DNA of 64,000 bases from Verticillium longisporum (lineage: Eukaryota > Ascomycota > Sordariomycetes > Glomerellales > Plectosphaerellaceae). The notes under the pieces are model-generated. The model made no database searches. It was not told the DNA's origin and saw only the letters and a list, made by a program, of their open reading frames with translations. Positions 24,031-36,764 of this stretch are shown piece after piece. The position numbers and the translations under genes were made by a program. The stretch's first letter is position 1. Each line of letters starts with the position of its first letter. The stretch covers positions 4,154,001-4,218,000 of the forward strand of contig JAETXT010000007.1 of NCBI GenBank assembly GCA_019188255.1, given 5' to 3'.

Positions 24031-25469
24031 ATGCCGCGCATGGTCAGGCGCAAGCCTTGGGCCGAAAGGGTCAAGGCGATGCTCAACCCCATGGACTTCC
24101 TCCTCTGGGTTTCCGAGGAACTCGAGACAAGGGACTGGGACTCCAAGGCGCTGGGCACGAAACTCGGCTTGGCCTTCAATTTCATCTTCCTCATCGCTCG
24201 AGCTAACTGCGCGGCGTCTGAGGCTCATGACGATGTGTTCAGCGATGGGGTTAGCAGTCGTTTGACCAACTATGTGGTACGCTCCGAACGTTTCCATTCC
24301 TTCAAAAAGCTTAGACTAACTTTGAACAGATCCGACCTCTCTCCTGGATCCTTGTTCTTTTATCGGGCGCCAACGCCTTTTACACAATGACACGTTCAAG
24401 ACACTACCGACTCTTCGAGGTCAACGTCGAGCAAGCACCTCAGACCCCTTCCGCCCACCGTGTCAAGGTTCAGTCTTCGCCAGTTGCTTCGTCGCCTCTC
24501 CGCTTCCTGTCCAACTTGATAGTTCCCGAAACAGCCGAATCGAGGGCGCACCCAGATAAGACGAGAGATGTGTGGGAACTGGCCGTATGGGATCCTCTTC
24601 CCGTGTCCCTGCAGCTCTTCTCTCTGTTCAGCCCCGGCCACGTCCTCGTCTACATGTTGTTCCTGCCACTCGAAAACCTCGACCCCAGACCGAGCGTCAC
24701 CGTCTTCAACTGTTTGGCATTGCAAGTCATTCTCAGTGTGCAGATGCTACTTCTCCAGTCACGCTTCTCTCAACAAATCAAGGATACGGCCATCATTCAC
24801 AAGGAGGTCCTTCACGAATACGACACGAAATTTGTTCACCCTCGTCTGCACCCTTTGGTTCGCGACGTGGGCACGCAAGCCTCGTTTGAGGAAGAAGACG
24901 AGGAGGATGGCGAAGGCGACTTCGTCGAAGTGGGCACTCCGACAACTGTTATCAAGAAGGAGTTTCAAACCCATCCGAACCCGAACTACATGCGTCACGT
25001 TGATCCTGAGCACACGCCTGCTCGACCTCATCGCAATGTCCAACACAGCGCCGTGGCCTCACGGCTATTCACCCCGTCCAGTCAAGCAAGACGGTCTGGG
25101 TCATTTACGCCCGTACCAAGCACACGGTCTCCTTCCCGACAGAGCCTGCCAGCAGGCGTCTCCGCGGCCGCCACTCCCAGCGCCTCAACCACCACGGGAA
25201 CGCAGTATGGTGGCAACCTTGGCGTCTTCTCGCACGCTAAATCACCCCTGAAGAAGGCCTCAAGCCTCTACGACCTCAGCACGGAATATGCGTCGCCGAG
25301 GAACTCGAGGGAGATGGCGGCGCTCGAACAGCGGAGAGCGAGCCCAGTCAAAGACAACCGGCGGCTGACAACGGCCAACGATGGAGACGAAGCCCCGATC
25401 AACCCATTTGCTCAGACGCAAAAGAATCGGTTCAGTCAGGAACGTTATCCCAAGATGTGGGCACGTTAG
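24031..25469 (+). CDS. NUR1: Nur1/Mug154-family nuclear rim protein
   Basis: Inner-nuclear-envelope protein. In yeasts Nur1 pairs with a LEM/Heh protein to tether rDNA and heterochromatin to the nuclear periphery. The ATG at 24031 gives MPRMVRRKPWAERVKAMLNP, then DFLLWVSEELETRDWDSK, which I recognise as the conserved family N-terminus. The intron 24277-24329 (GTACGC...GACTAAC...ACAG) joins RLTNYV to IRPLSWILVLLS. Hydrophobic segments are seen at LGLAFNFIFLIA, IRPLSWILVLLSGANAFY, LFSLFSPGHVLVYMLFLPL and VFNCLALQVILSVQMLLL. The C-terminal half is polar and disordered with RSPSRQS-type sites, and ends RFSQERYPKMWAR. Spliced length is 461 residues with an unbroken frame. Confidence 0.88.
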
Positions 25470-25856
25470 GATGCAGGTTGTATGTCGAAAGAACTGAAAA
25501 TGCGGGTACATACGAGCATGGACGGCGTTGGGGTTAATCACTTTCAGTCAATTACACAAATTTCCTACCATCATTCTGCCTTTGCGTACCAAGCACTACG
25601 TTCCGCACATGCTGCCAACCACCCCGCCAGGGCTGGCGCCCAATATTTCTCCGGGTTTGTGTATGCCTTGCCCACGTTGTCGTGGTGGCGCCCAGTATGG
25701 GGTGTCCATTGTTCTTGCCATCGTTGCAACGAGTCACATGCCAGGTAGGTAGTTCGCACACTGCGCCTAACATTTCCTCGTTCAGTCTGCTAACTCTATG
25801 AATCTGCTACCAACGCGAGTAATCTCGCCGTTACTGTCATCATCGTCATCATCATC
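25470..25856. other. Intergenic region
   Basis: 387 bp separating NUR1 from the next plus-strand gene. It includes a CAGGTAGGTAG block near 25741 and a TCATC microsatellite at about 25838-25858 just upstream of the inferred start. No gene. Confidence 0.45.
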
Positions 25857-27061
25857 ATGGCAGCAGTGTTCGACAGAGTTAGGCGGATTCTCCCGAGCAA
25901 CCGCCCAGAGAAAGGGGCACACTGCGTGTGCCGACGCCCATCCCAAGAATTGCACACAGTTCAGACCAGTTGACGAGCTGGAACACCGCGAAGGAATTGC
26001 CGACAATCCCATCGCCCCCAGCGCCCGTAACGGACGCTCAGCGAAGAAAAGAGCAACGACGGCAGCTGCGCGAGAGCGGCGATTACCTCGGTGTTCAGGG
26101 CATCAACCCGAGCACCGGCGAACTCGACACCATGACATCCTCGAGCGGCTCCCAGGCCAGTTACCTCGATGAAGAGCTACGGCAGAAGCTTCTGGCCGTC
26201 AAGAGGCGCGGCTCGCGTGCCTTGCGGGCGCATCGAAAACCTGTGAACGGCTTGACCCCGGATGACCACGCTTCCATATTACAGCGGGAGAGGCAGAAGC
26301 TACTGAACGCCGGCAGCAGCAGTACGGACGTCCTGCGGGCGCGAAAGTCGGTGCGCTGGCGCCGAGATCCCGGTCAATGGTCGTCGGTGATCGAGCCAGA
26401 CCTCAGTCCAATCAGTGGGTCACGTCAGGGGTCAACCACGGACCTGGTGCCAAAACTTGGGCCGTCTGGCGAGGTTCTGGAAACGCGGCGAGATGCTGAT
26501 CATTCCTCGGATACCGTCATACATACACCCGCGCGAAGACGGTCATCCGTTTTCCCAGTCGATATCGCGCCAATACCCCAAGATCTTCGTGTCGATGACG
26601 ACAACGAACCCGAAGGGCGAAGGGGTTCGCGCGTCAATTTTGTGGACGCACATCCAACTGTCATTCCTCCAGACTTTCAAAGACCAAGACGGCGTTCGCT
26701 TCCTCTACAACTGTCGTCGCATGAATCTCCTCAACCGAGCCTGCAGAGTCCAATGGAGGAGTTGACGCCTGTGAGGGGAGCAATAAAGGATGATTCTCGC
26801 GTATGTCTTCACACGCATCACCACCACTACTGGCTTCGACAGGAGGAGGATGAGCTACCCTCCCGTGTGGACACCGAGTATATTGCAGAGCTCAGGGAAC
26901 CGCTGCACCGCAACACTTACTCGCGGGGCTATGTCAGTCCATTCGCTGAGTGCCACGAATCGATGAAGCCTGGCGCTGTCTACGTCTCGACAGCCACGCA
27001 GACGGACATGAACGAGGTGCTTGAGAGAAAGCGCCGACATCGGGTGTCCTTCCGCAGATGA
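25857..27061 (+). CDS. Hypothetical protein, disordered, Arg/Pro-rich
   Basis: Not recognised. The ATG at 25857 gives MAAVFDRVRRILPSNRP, a plausible basic N-terminal helix, but this frame stops after ~38 residues. The long downstream frame (VPTPIPRIAHSSDQLTSWNT...) is one base out. A single extra C in the CCC at ~25904-25907 would join them into a ~401-residue protein, the same type of break seen in ALG7. The body is polar and low-complexity, with an RRKEQRRQLRESGDYLGVQGINP block, repeated RRRSS phospho-acceptor-like sites, several PxxP motifs and a C-terminus ending RKRRHRVSFRR. A 42-bp GTATGT...GACAG segment near 26801-26842 could be a very short intron but is equally readable as coding. 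No membrane segment or catalytic motif is visible. Confidence 0.6.
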
Positions 27062-29752
27062 CATGCTTAGCTGTATGGATTGGAAAATAGCTTTGGAAAT
27101 TGTTACCTTTGTCAACAAACCTGTCTGTGTAGGATGGCGAAAGGTTATGCGCCACCAAATGATTAGCCTGCCGCAACCCCGGGCACATCCAGCGGAAAGG
27201 CTTTGTGAACGATTGCCTGTTTCTACTGTCCAACCTCCGGTCTCGGGCGCCGCCAGTTTCTCATGTTAGCTATTGGTCACCTGTCTGATAATACATCTGC
27301 GCGTCTCAGACAGCAAATGAGGGCAACATATGCCTTCAAATCAAGATGCCATGATTCGTCACTGCAAGCACAGTGGAAGACCTTGGGACAGGATTCGAGC
27401 CCGACTATTCCACAGCGACATGGCTTTACTTTCACTGATTACCGAATTCGAAGTCTATGGTAGACTAATGGGAACAAGAGTGCTACTTGGCTCCAGCCTC
27501 TGGCAGGGAACTCGAGCCATGAGCCTTGCATCTTAGAGGACGTAGTAGAAGAGTCCCGAGTTTCCAACCTCATAAGTTCTTGATTTCTTGATAGCGGCTA
27601 GCGAATGGGCAGAACAATGACAAGCAGAGCTCGTTCGGGGGCCCTCCACATGGAGAACGGCTGGTGGCTTGCAGGTGCGGGGCCGGACTGCTTCCTCAGG
27701 GGTAAGCTCGAAGTAGTCTGATGACCCGATTACCTAGAGTGAGACAGGCGATGGTTGGGAAGCTCGACAATCATTGAAGCTGCTGAGTGGGCGCAAACAA
27801 ACATAGAGTCTGTGGTGGTTGGATCCTCAGTGACCAGATAGAGTAGAAGGGTTATATCAATAACTAATGCCGTGCTACTGTGCTAAATGCTGAATGCTGC
27901 CGAGAGATGAAAGCCAGCCAGGACCGGAGCACGGTGCCGGTCAATGGCCCCATCGCCTTGATGATCATGGCCTCCCTCATACACGTGAATTCAATACCGA
28001 CTGGAACCCAGTCGCGGTTGCGACAAGACGTCGCTGCTGTTCCGAAACCGGCCAGCTGGTCGAGGGTTGCCAGACGTCAGCGCGGCGCGGCACGAGGGAC
28101 AGGGGGGGTGGGTGAGCTACCCCGGAACTGAGCTGACCTCTCCACCAGCCTGTACGGCACCTCTTGGCAGATAAGGCAGGCGAGCAGGTCGAGGACGTCG
28201 TAATGTAGCAGTCCAGTTAGCTTCTCGGCCGAGTCAATGGGCGCGATGATCTGCAGCCAGACAGATGGACACATTGTGCAGCTGGCAAACCCCGTGGTCA
28301 GCTCCCAGCTCCCAGCTACCTGGGCTGGCTTTACCCCTCGTCTTCCGCCTCGCAACCTGAATACGTATCTCTTTAATTGCTGTCCCTGCAAAGCAGAGGC
28401 GGCGAGCGCCGATGTGGTATTATGACTCAACAAACTCAGCTATGGATGCCGTGCCCAAGCCCTCTGATGGTGTCGCTGTCCCACTTGTTTCCATGACCAA
28501 TATCCAACGGGCAAGTCATCTTGTCACAGTTGTCAGGCCTGGGCATATTCGAAGTGAGGCCCAGGCCGATCGGGGTGGGACCAGCGGAGCGGTAGGGAAC
28601 CGGGGCTCCGAGGCCGGAGACGGCGCCGATGAGAGATTCACGCAATTGTCCATCGTCGAGTCGGATGTCCCTTCCGTGTCCGTCTGCATGACCCTCCATC
28701 CAGTTACATGTAAGCACCTGCCTCACTGTCTCGCTTCTCGCCCTCTGCTCTCAAACGAGACGGGCGGCGATATCTACCGAATGCTACGCTGCATGGTGCG
28801 AACGCAGGTGATGATGGATCAGCGGGTCGTCATTCGCTGCTCGTCACGATACACAACGACGGTGGAGCTGCAGGAAACACTGAGTTGGTACCTCCTTTGC
28901 AGCACCCTGGCAAGCCTGACAGCCCTGGCTGGAAACCGGACGCCCATGTTGAGCCCGAAGACCGGATCTGCATCTCGACAATGTATGATGAGCGAGGCGC
29001 AGGCTTCAGAATGAATGCCGCCGCTAGGCGGTGACCGAGGTGAGGGAATCCGCCGGGGAGGCGAGCCCCGCAGCGGGCGCTCAAGGCCAATTAGCGGCAG
29101 TGATTTGCAAATCCGGCCAGTACCCCGCGTTCCGATTGCGGAGGGCCCTGGCTCAAAACCATCGACTCCGAGCATCGGACCCCTCGTCGACGAGAGGGCT
29201 TCCTCACCAACGGAATTTGTCTCGATGTCATGGGCAATGGAGGGGCCGGATCCATTTGGGGCGGGGGGGCCCGAGGGACGGGGATTTTGCATTTTGTGCC
29301 TGCCTTTTTCAGGAACGATTTGTGACTGTAGATCCAGCTGCGGCAGGCGATATCGTCCCAGACACCCCGAAGCACCTCATTCATTCCTCGCCCCAACATA
29401 GCTCCAGCACTTGACTGCCCTCACTCAGGTGCTACTACATAACCGGCATTCCCCCGCGCTTGCACCAGTTCGGGCATTATATTCCATCCAAAGCTTCCTT
29501 CCATCCATTTCACCTTCCCTCCTCTTCCGCCCGCCGATCGTCCCCTTTCCTCCTCTCCCACCACTCTTCCCCTCCCTTCCTTCTTTCCCTTCCTCATCAA
29601 CCAAACACCCCTCCTCCTAGTCACACCCAGACTTGGACATTCGGTCCTGCTACCAACCCCTCTCTCAACCATCGGTCAGAACTTCGTTCATCAATTGCCG
29701 AAAAAAACCCTATTCAGATTTCCTTGAGGACGATTCCTCCCAAACAACAAAC
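27062..29752. other. Intergenic region and LEU1 promoter/leader, ~2.7 kb
   Basis: No gene recognised. The final ~250 bp before LEU1 (about 29500-29640) are strongly pyrimidine-rich (CCTTCCCTTCC-type), typical of highly expressed fungal promoters/5' leaders. I looked for the Leu3 palindrome CCGGNNCCGG in the proximal region and did not see a perfect copy. Confidence 0.5.
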
Positions 29753-32344
29753 ATGCCCGTCGCCGAAGGTTCACCGCAAACCCTCTACGACAAGGTCCTC
29801 CAGGCCCACGTTGTGGACGAGAAGCTGGACGGCACCCTCCTCCTCTACATTGGTACGTTTCTTCCGCCTCGCCCTTCTCATGGGCTCGTTCCCACTCTTT
29901 GATGCCCTCTCGACTGACGCACTTTACCAGATCGTCACCTCGTTCACGAAGTCACCTCACCCGTAAGCCCAAGCCCAAGCCCACCCCCCTGGCTGCGAAA
30001 TCGTCAACCCCAATGACGTCGTGTCGCCCAGACCCACTAACCCTATGCCGCAGCAAGCCTTCGAGGGCCTGAAAAACGCTGGTCGCCAAGTCCGACGACC
30101 CGATTGCACTCTTGCGACCACTGACCACGTAAGTCGGCATCCTGCTGCGCGCAGCGTTGGCGCTGGCGCTGGCGCTGCGGCCCCGTCGGAGAATTTCAAG
30201 GTACTAACAAACCGGCTCGGCAGAATGTCCCCACGACGTCCCGCGCCTCCATGAAGGACATCGGTTCCTTCATCGACGAGGATGACTCCAGACTCCAGTG
30301 CATGACCCTCGAGGAGAATGTCAAGGACTTCGGCCTCACCTACTTCGGTCTCGGCGACAAGCGCCAGGGTATCGTTCACGTCATCGGCCCTGAGCAGGGC
30401 TTCACCCTTCCCGGTACCACCGTCGTCTGCGGCGACAGCCACACGTCCACCCATGGCGCTTTCGGCGCTCTCGCTTTCGGCATCGGCACCAGCGAGGTCG
30501 AGCACGTTCTGGCCACCCAGTGCCTCATCACAAGGCGGAGCAAGAACATGCGCATTCAGGTTGATGGCGAGCTGGCCCCTGGCGTCAGTTCAAAGGATGT
30601 CGTCCTGCACGCCATCGGCATGATTGGAACTGCTGGCGGCAACGGTGCCGTCATTGAGTTCTGCGGCTCCGTCATCCGCAGCTTGAGCATGGAGGCGAGG
30701 ATGTCCATCTGCAACATGTCCATCGAGGGTGGTGCGCGAGCCGGCATGGTCGCCCCTGACGAAATCACGTTTGAGTACCTCAAGGGCCGCCCCCTGGCCC
30801 CCAAGGTTGGGTCGGAGGAATGGGAACGCGCCACCACGTACTGGAAGTCGCTTCAGTCGGATGCTGGTGCTGTTTACGACATTGACGTGTTCATTGACGC
30901 CAAGGACATCATTCCTACCGTCACCTGGGGCACCAGCCCTGAGGATGTCATTCCCATCACTGGCACCGTCCCCGACCCCGAGACCTTTGCGACTGAGGCA
31001 AAGAAGGCTGGCGGCCGCAGAAAGCTCGAGTACATGGGACTCGTCGCGGGTACGCCCATGGATCAGATTGTTGTCGACAAGGTCTTCATTGGCTCGTGCA
31101 CAAACTCGCGCATCGAGGATCTGCGCGCCGCGGCACATGTCGTCAAGGGCAAGAAGATTGCGGCCAATATCAAGCGCGCCATGATCGTTCCTGGCTCCGG
31201 TCTTGTCAAGGACCAGGCTGAGGCCGAGGGCCTGGACAAGATCTTCATCGACGCTGGTTTCGAGTGGAGAGAGGCTGGTTGCTCCATGTGCCTCGGCATG
31301 AACCCCGATATCCTGTCGCCTCAGGAGCGCTGTGCCAGTACCTCGAACAGGAACTTTGAGGGTCGCCAGGGTGCTGGTGGCAGGACGCACCTGATGTCTC
31401 CCGTCATGGCCGCTGCTGCCGCCATTGTCGGCACCCTCACCGACGTGAGGAAACTATCTGAGTACAAGACCAGCCCCCATGTCCAGGCCGCCATCGCGCC
31501 TGTTGCCAAGCCCCACGTCGACGAGCGTGTTGAGGAGAGTGCCGCGGAAAGGGACCTCATCGGCGACCAGCCCGAAGACAGCCAACCTCATGTCAACTCG
31601 TCTGTGTCTTCCAGCTCCGCTGGTCTCCCCAAGTTCACCACCCTCAAGGGTATCGCCGCGCCTCTGGATATGACCAATGTCGACACGGACGCCATCATCC
31701 CCAAGCAGTTCCTCAAGACAATCAAGCGTACCGGTCTCGGATCTGCTCTGTTTCACGAGCTGCGATTCAACGGTGACGGTTCCGAGAACCCCGCCTTTGT
31801 CCTGAACCAGGACCCCTACCGCCAGGCCAAGATCCTTGTCGTCACCGGTCCCAACTTTGGATGCGGTAGCTCTCGTGAGCACGCCCCTTGGGCTCTGCTC
31901 GACTTTGGCATCAAGACCATCATTGCGCCGTCGTACAGTGACATCTTCTTCAATAACACGTTCAAGAACGGCATGCTGCCCATCATCGTGTCCAACAAGG
32001 ACGATCTGGAAGCCATTGCCGCTGAAGCCCGCGCCGGCCGGGACGTCGAGATCGACCTCCCCAACCAGCTTATCAAGAACGCGACTGGCTCTACGATCTG
32101 CAGCTTCGATGTCGAGGAGTTCAGGAAACACTGCCTCGTCAATGGCCTTGATGACATTGGCCTGACGATGCAGATGGACGACAAGATCAGCGAGTACGAG
32201 AGGAGAATGTCCAAGCAGACTCCGTGGTTGGATGGCACTGCCTATCTCAAGAGAAAGGGCAGGAGTAACCAGCTTGCGGCGAAGCCAGTCCCAGTTCCCA
32301 AGACCAACCGTGGCGAGACGAAGACGGAGCCCCTCGAGTGGTAA
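29753..32344 (+). CDS. LEU1: LEU1: 3-isopropylmalate dehydratase (isopropylmalate isomerase)
   Basis: [4Fe-4S] enzyme that isomerises 2- to 3-isopropylmalate, the second dedicated step of leucine synthesis; fungi fuse the bacterial LeuC and LeuD chains. The ATG at 29753 gives [19 protein letters not shown]. Three early introns are inferred: 29853-29930, 29963-30053 (CTAAC branch) and 30129-30223 (TACTAAC branch). They leave a tiny exon encoding [11 protein letters not shown] and a second small exon ending TLATTDH. The long last exon contains [20 protein letters not shown], the cluster-ligand motifs [13 protein letters not shown] and [28 protein letters not shown], then a linker and the LeuD-like part ([34 protein letters not shown]). 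Spliced length is 775 residues with no frame break. Expected location is the cytosol. Confidence 0.95.
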
Positions 32345-32645
32345 GCTGGCGTGGTGCGCAGGCGAGCGGAACTTGTCATTATGGGACGAATATTATTGCT
32401 ATTTACGACGGTGTGATGGCACCAGGCGCATTATTATCGCGGGAGATTTATGACCTGGTCGATCCCTTTTCAGGGCGACCTAGGTTTGGGTATCACAGTC
32501 GTCCTGATTCTGGACAACTACGACTTGGAAAAAAGTAGGGGGCCGCTGCGGCCATTCATAGCAAAGATATCATTTTCGCAAGACTTGTCAAGCACGCTTT
32601 TCTCACCCACTCCTTGTGTTGCCATGTGATGCAACTTGAACCGCT
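32345..32645. other. Convergent 3' intergenic region
   Basis: About 300 bp between the convergent ends of LEU1 and the Rkm5-like gene. No gene seen. Confidence 0.5.
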
Positions 32646-33643
32646 TCAATCCCGCAAGATGCCCACGTGGACCACGAACCCGGAGCCGACGGCCAGTCCT
32701 TCGCCCACAACTTGATCTGGCACCCGCCAAACGCGAAACCGCCGATGGAAAGCCTTCAGCCACGCCTCGAACACCTCGGGCGACCGCAGCTGCTGCGCAA
32801 CAATACAGAGCGTAGGTTCCCTCGCTGTCGCGCCCTCATCCCTCCTCCGCAAAAGACACGCGTCGACAGACGTCTGCACGAGCGGCTCGACCAGCGCATC
32901 GTTGTAGATGCAATCACACGCCACGACGAGATCAAAGCTCCGCACCTCGTCGCTCCGCGTCAGCGCCGGCGTCACCTCGTCGAGCTCCCAGTCGAGCGGC
33001 TCGAAGAAGACGTCGTGCCCCGCCGGCGCCGGCGCAGCCTGCAGAGAAGAAGCCGGAGCCCGGCCCTTGGCGCCACGTCGCGCGGGCGCCCTCGCCCTCT
33101 CGTTGGCGTCGAGGTTCCGCTGCACGAGGCGCGCCACGTACGGCTGGTCCGTCAGCACGTAGCGGCCCACGCGGGGCCCGCAGGCGAGGCCCGTCAGGGC
33201 GCTGATGCCGCAGCCGAGCTCGAGCACCGCGGCGTCGCTGCTGCTCGCCGGGCCCGTCGGTGCCGGCGGCAGAAACGGGCAGTCCGGGGACGACAGGAAG
33301 GCGGCGAAGAGCGGGGTGATCTTCCAGAGGACGGCGCCCGTTGTGCCGCCTGCGCGCGAGGAGGCGAGGAGGGTCGGCGACTGGTGGATCGTAAAGTCGC
33401 GGTTCGGTGGCAGCGTGATGTCCAGCTCTGCGGCGCGGGGGTCGATGAAGCCCAGGTTTGCCGAGGGGATGGGGGCGGAGAAGAGGGCAAAGGTTTCTGT
33501 GCATGGTTTCTGTCTTTAGCACGGGGTTCGGAACAAGGGCTTCATGTTCATGGTGGTGGGCCACTGTGGTTGCAGCTCGTGTTACCTTCTTCGGGGTCGA
33601 GGACTTCGTCCTCAAACGATTCGAGGAGCTCCAGCACGCTCAT
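32646..33643 (-). CDS. Rkm5-like ribosomal protein lysine methyltransferase
   Basis: Class I SAM-dependent methyltransferase of the Rkm5 family; yeast Rkm5 monomethylates a lysine of ribosomal protein L1. The ATG at 33643 gives MSVLELLESFEDEVLDPEE. The intron 33497-33585 (GTAACA...GCACAG) joins this to ETFALFSAPIPSANLGFIDP in frame, giving 302 residues. Motifs seen: GAVLWKITPLFAAFL, the SAM-binding loop VLELGCGISALTGL, RVGRYVLTDQPYV, and the post-loop FDLVVACDCIYNDALVEPLV. The GISALTG loop and YVLTDQPYV are typical of this family rather than of METTL21 enzymes. An Ala/Pro/Arg-rich insertion (about residues 165-190) separates two core strands. The target lysine is inferred from family only. 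Confidence 0.85.
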
Positions 33644-34035
33644 TTTGCTGTCTGTTCAAGTGCGCGCGGGCAGATAGATGAATGGCCGAACCAAATCAAG
33701 TAGCACTGCGTTTGTTATTGATATCCAGAGGCCACATCGACCGGTGAGTTGGCCATATATCCTTGAAAATGGAACAAACACCCACACACAGTCCAAATGA
33801 AGTCGAGTTGAGCCGAGTTTTCCACAGCAATACAGTGTTATTTAGCAACAATTGATCACTGTGCCCGAACCACTGTCAAATCATTCCCTCCCGTACTATT
33901 TGTTCCATCCAATTCATTCCTGCTCCAAAGCAGATCTATCATGCTCATGCCTTTGAACTAGCTGTGCGCCGATGCACCCCATATCTACGCTAATAATGCC
34001 ATGCCTAAATCAGTCATTACGTTCCATCATGCAGT
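33644..34035. other. Intergenic region
   Basis: About 390 bp, relatively AT-rich, between the start of the Rkm5-like gene and the 3' end of the OPT gene. It must hold the Rkm5 promoter. No other feature recognised. Confidence 0.45.
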
Positions 34036-36764
34036 TCACCATGTGTCTGGTCCAAAATGCGCGCCTTCGGGCAGCGTCTTGTAAGGGCACGCTTGCCAAT
34101 CGCAGCCCTGCTTGTAAACCTCCGTCCCCCACCAGCTAAAGCCCTTCATCAGACCCGGGTACACAAAGCCAAAGAAGACAATGACGATGCCGAATGCCAA
34201 TCCTGAGTCGAGCGCCGCGCTCATCGTCATGGTGTACTTGGCCCACCACGCGCTCGCGCGGCGTTTGATGTGGTAGTTGAAGACGTAGCACACCAGCACC
34301 CACACCGAGAAATTGAGTCCTGTGGCCGGCGGAATCCAGGACATCGTGCCGAACACCAGCGGCAGGTTGATTTTTCGCACAATGCTGTTCTTCTTGTTGC
34401 GACTGTACAGCCAGAGTGGGATTGGCAGAACGGCCCCCAACAGGAAGAACCAGACGAGGCTCCTGTAGGTCGCGTTGGGTCCGAAGAACTCGCCGGGCCC
34501 GACAACGCCCCATAGGATTGAGCCGTTGAAGTGAACACGAGCGAACGGGCAGGTGAACCCATTGACCGCATCCTTGGTGCAAATGCCGGGAACGTTGGCG
34601 AACATCCAATTGAGCACAAAGATCTGTGTAATCGACGAGACCACAGTCGCCGCCATCTGAACGGAGAACATGATGCGAGGAGGGATCTTCATATAGTGGC
34701 CGAGTTTGAGGTCCGAGGCAAACTTGATGCCCTGCGCTGAGGAGATGTAGCCGTATGTCACGAACACCATGTTCGCAATAGGTCGTCCGGGGAAGACAGC
34801 ACCGCAGATCAGCTGGCAAATGAGATAGATGCTGCTATGCTGGTTCGTCACTGCCATGATGATGCCGTTGGGAATAAAGAAGACAGCACAGACGCCCAAT
34901 GCAAGTAGCAATCCATACCATGGCAGGTGAATCGGGTAGCTGCGAGCAAGCAAAGTTAGTGGAATGAATCCGTTGCATGGCGTTGTACGTACTATTCAAC
35001 AACAAATATTCCTATCCCCAACATGGAAACGAATGTCATCAGGTACCACGAAATCGGGGCATCTTTGTACCGTCTCATCAGTCGGCTGTGCACATCCTCC
35101 TTGAAGAGATGGCTGTCTGAATTTGTGGATGCCCTTGCCAGGCCCGGCGTTGCTGGGCTGTCTGGTGCGGCAGAATCGGGTTCGTTTGAAACAGGCTGGT
35201 AGGTTGGTTTGCCTTCCTCCCGCGCCTCCTGCCAAGACGTCTTCCACGTCTCCCACATGTCTTTTCCATGCCAGCAAGCCGTATGCGTGAGCAACGCAGC
35301 TAGACCTGCGAATTGTACTCCATAACTCAGCACGTAGGTGATGGGCAGGAAGACACGGCTGTAGTTCGTGTAGGCCTCCTTGTCGAAAAGGAACTCGTCA
35401 GTCAGGATGCGGCTGACGTTGTAGACGTTTCCCGTATTGTCGAACACAGCCGACGACAAGATTGGCATGTAAGAAGAGTAGAACATGTTTCCGTAGTAAG
35501 CAATCGGTGCGACGAACCACATGACGACGAACATGCCGCCAATGACATTCATTGCCGCCCAAAATGGCACCAAAAGCGGAGAGCCAATGTAAGAGATCTG
35601 TGCCCAATCGAAAGTCAGGGGGAAGAGGCCAAGTCCGGACGACACTCCGAAAAGGTTTGCAATGACGACGTTCTTCGGTGCAAACCAGGTGATGACGTTG
35701 AAGTAGCTGAGGCACGGCATGAGGAGTCCCGGCAGGAAGTAGAAGACGAAGGCTCCCGTCCACACAATGTAGAAGAATTTCCATCGGGACATGCGCCAGC
35801 CATTGGCCGGTTTGTTCTCCTCTTTATGGAGAGTGCCAAACACCCCAGCAGACATGAGCGTACCTGGCCAAATCATGCCGCCAGGACGAACCAGAAAGCG
35901 GCGCGTAATGCCTGCAAAGGCGTAGCCCAGAATCTGGGTCGACAGGATGAGCAACAGTTGATACGGAATGGTAGCCTCTTGGTTGTAGAACCTCGACTGC
36001 TCGACGATGACGTCTGTCGCGAAGGCGAAACCAAAGGAGACGTTGCTGCTCACGTAGACACATGTGTGCTCCTTCTCGTTCCATCTTCCCTGGGCCAGCC
36101 AGAGGCGGAAACGGCTCCATCGTGTTCGCCTTTCGGGGTGGTCGTCCAAGATGTGGTCGAGAACGCCATCCTCGAAGACTTCACGGGGGTCCGCGGGAGA
36201 CTTGAGCATGTAATCCCACATGAGGCCAAGAGGGTGTACTAATAACAGGGCAATAACAGGTGTAATCGAGACGCTCGGGTATCGTAGCGAGAAGAAGAGA
36301 TTTGTTGAAGAGCCGAGAACGGAAAACAGTGTAGAAAGAATCCACATCCTTGGGGTGTTGATCGACAGCGTCGTGTTGTCTACGGGAGAGACAGAAGCGC
36401 GAACGGCATCATACGGCGAATCATCGACGGGTTCTGGACTATGCTCGCTCCCCGAGTCATCCACACGGTAGTCATCGTCGTCCTCATCCTCGTTGTCCTC
36501 GGAAGCTTTCACCTTGTCACGCAGCACATGGCTCGGCAGACTCGACTGCGCGAGTCCAAACCGTCCGTCAGGACCAGTAGCCAGTATGGCGCCGTCGACA
36601 TCCTCTGCCAGGCGTGAGGGTTTCCTCGTGAGCGTAGACTGCCTGTACCCGTCTCGCGAGCCGTTACGCAGGAGTTCGTTCGCCTCGCTGCCCGTGGGCG
36701 AAACGTTGCCGCTGGTGGGTTGTGAGACGGAGCCGTAGGAGACATTTCTTCCTGTTGAGAGCAA
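34036..36764 (-). CDS. OPT-family oligopeptide transporter
   Basis: Proton-coupled importer of small peptides or metal-peptide conjugates, with many hydrophobic segments. An acidic/Ser-rich cytosolic N-terminus (about 135 residues, EDNEDEDDDDYRVDDS) precedes the membrane domain, which opens RMWILSTLFSVLGSSTNLFF. The family signatures KNVVIANLFGVSSGLGLFPLTFDWAQISYIGSPLLVPFWA and YFNVITWFAP are present, and the second half begins YYPIHLPWYGLLLALG and later carries PGRPIANMVFVTYGYIS. The intron 34940-34992 (GTACGT...CACTAAC...GCAG) splits a Tyr codon at VVEY/YPIHLPW. Total is ~890 residues from the frame opening, with no break. The start is unresolved: the frame opens at TTG 36764 with no ATG before the membrane domain, so an upstream exon (acceptor CAACAG near 36758) or a lost base is likely. 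Confidence 0.9.
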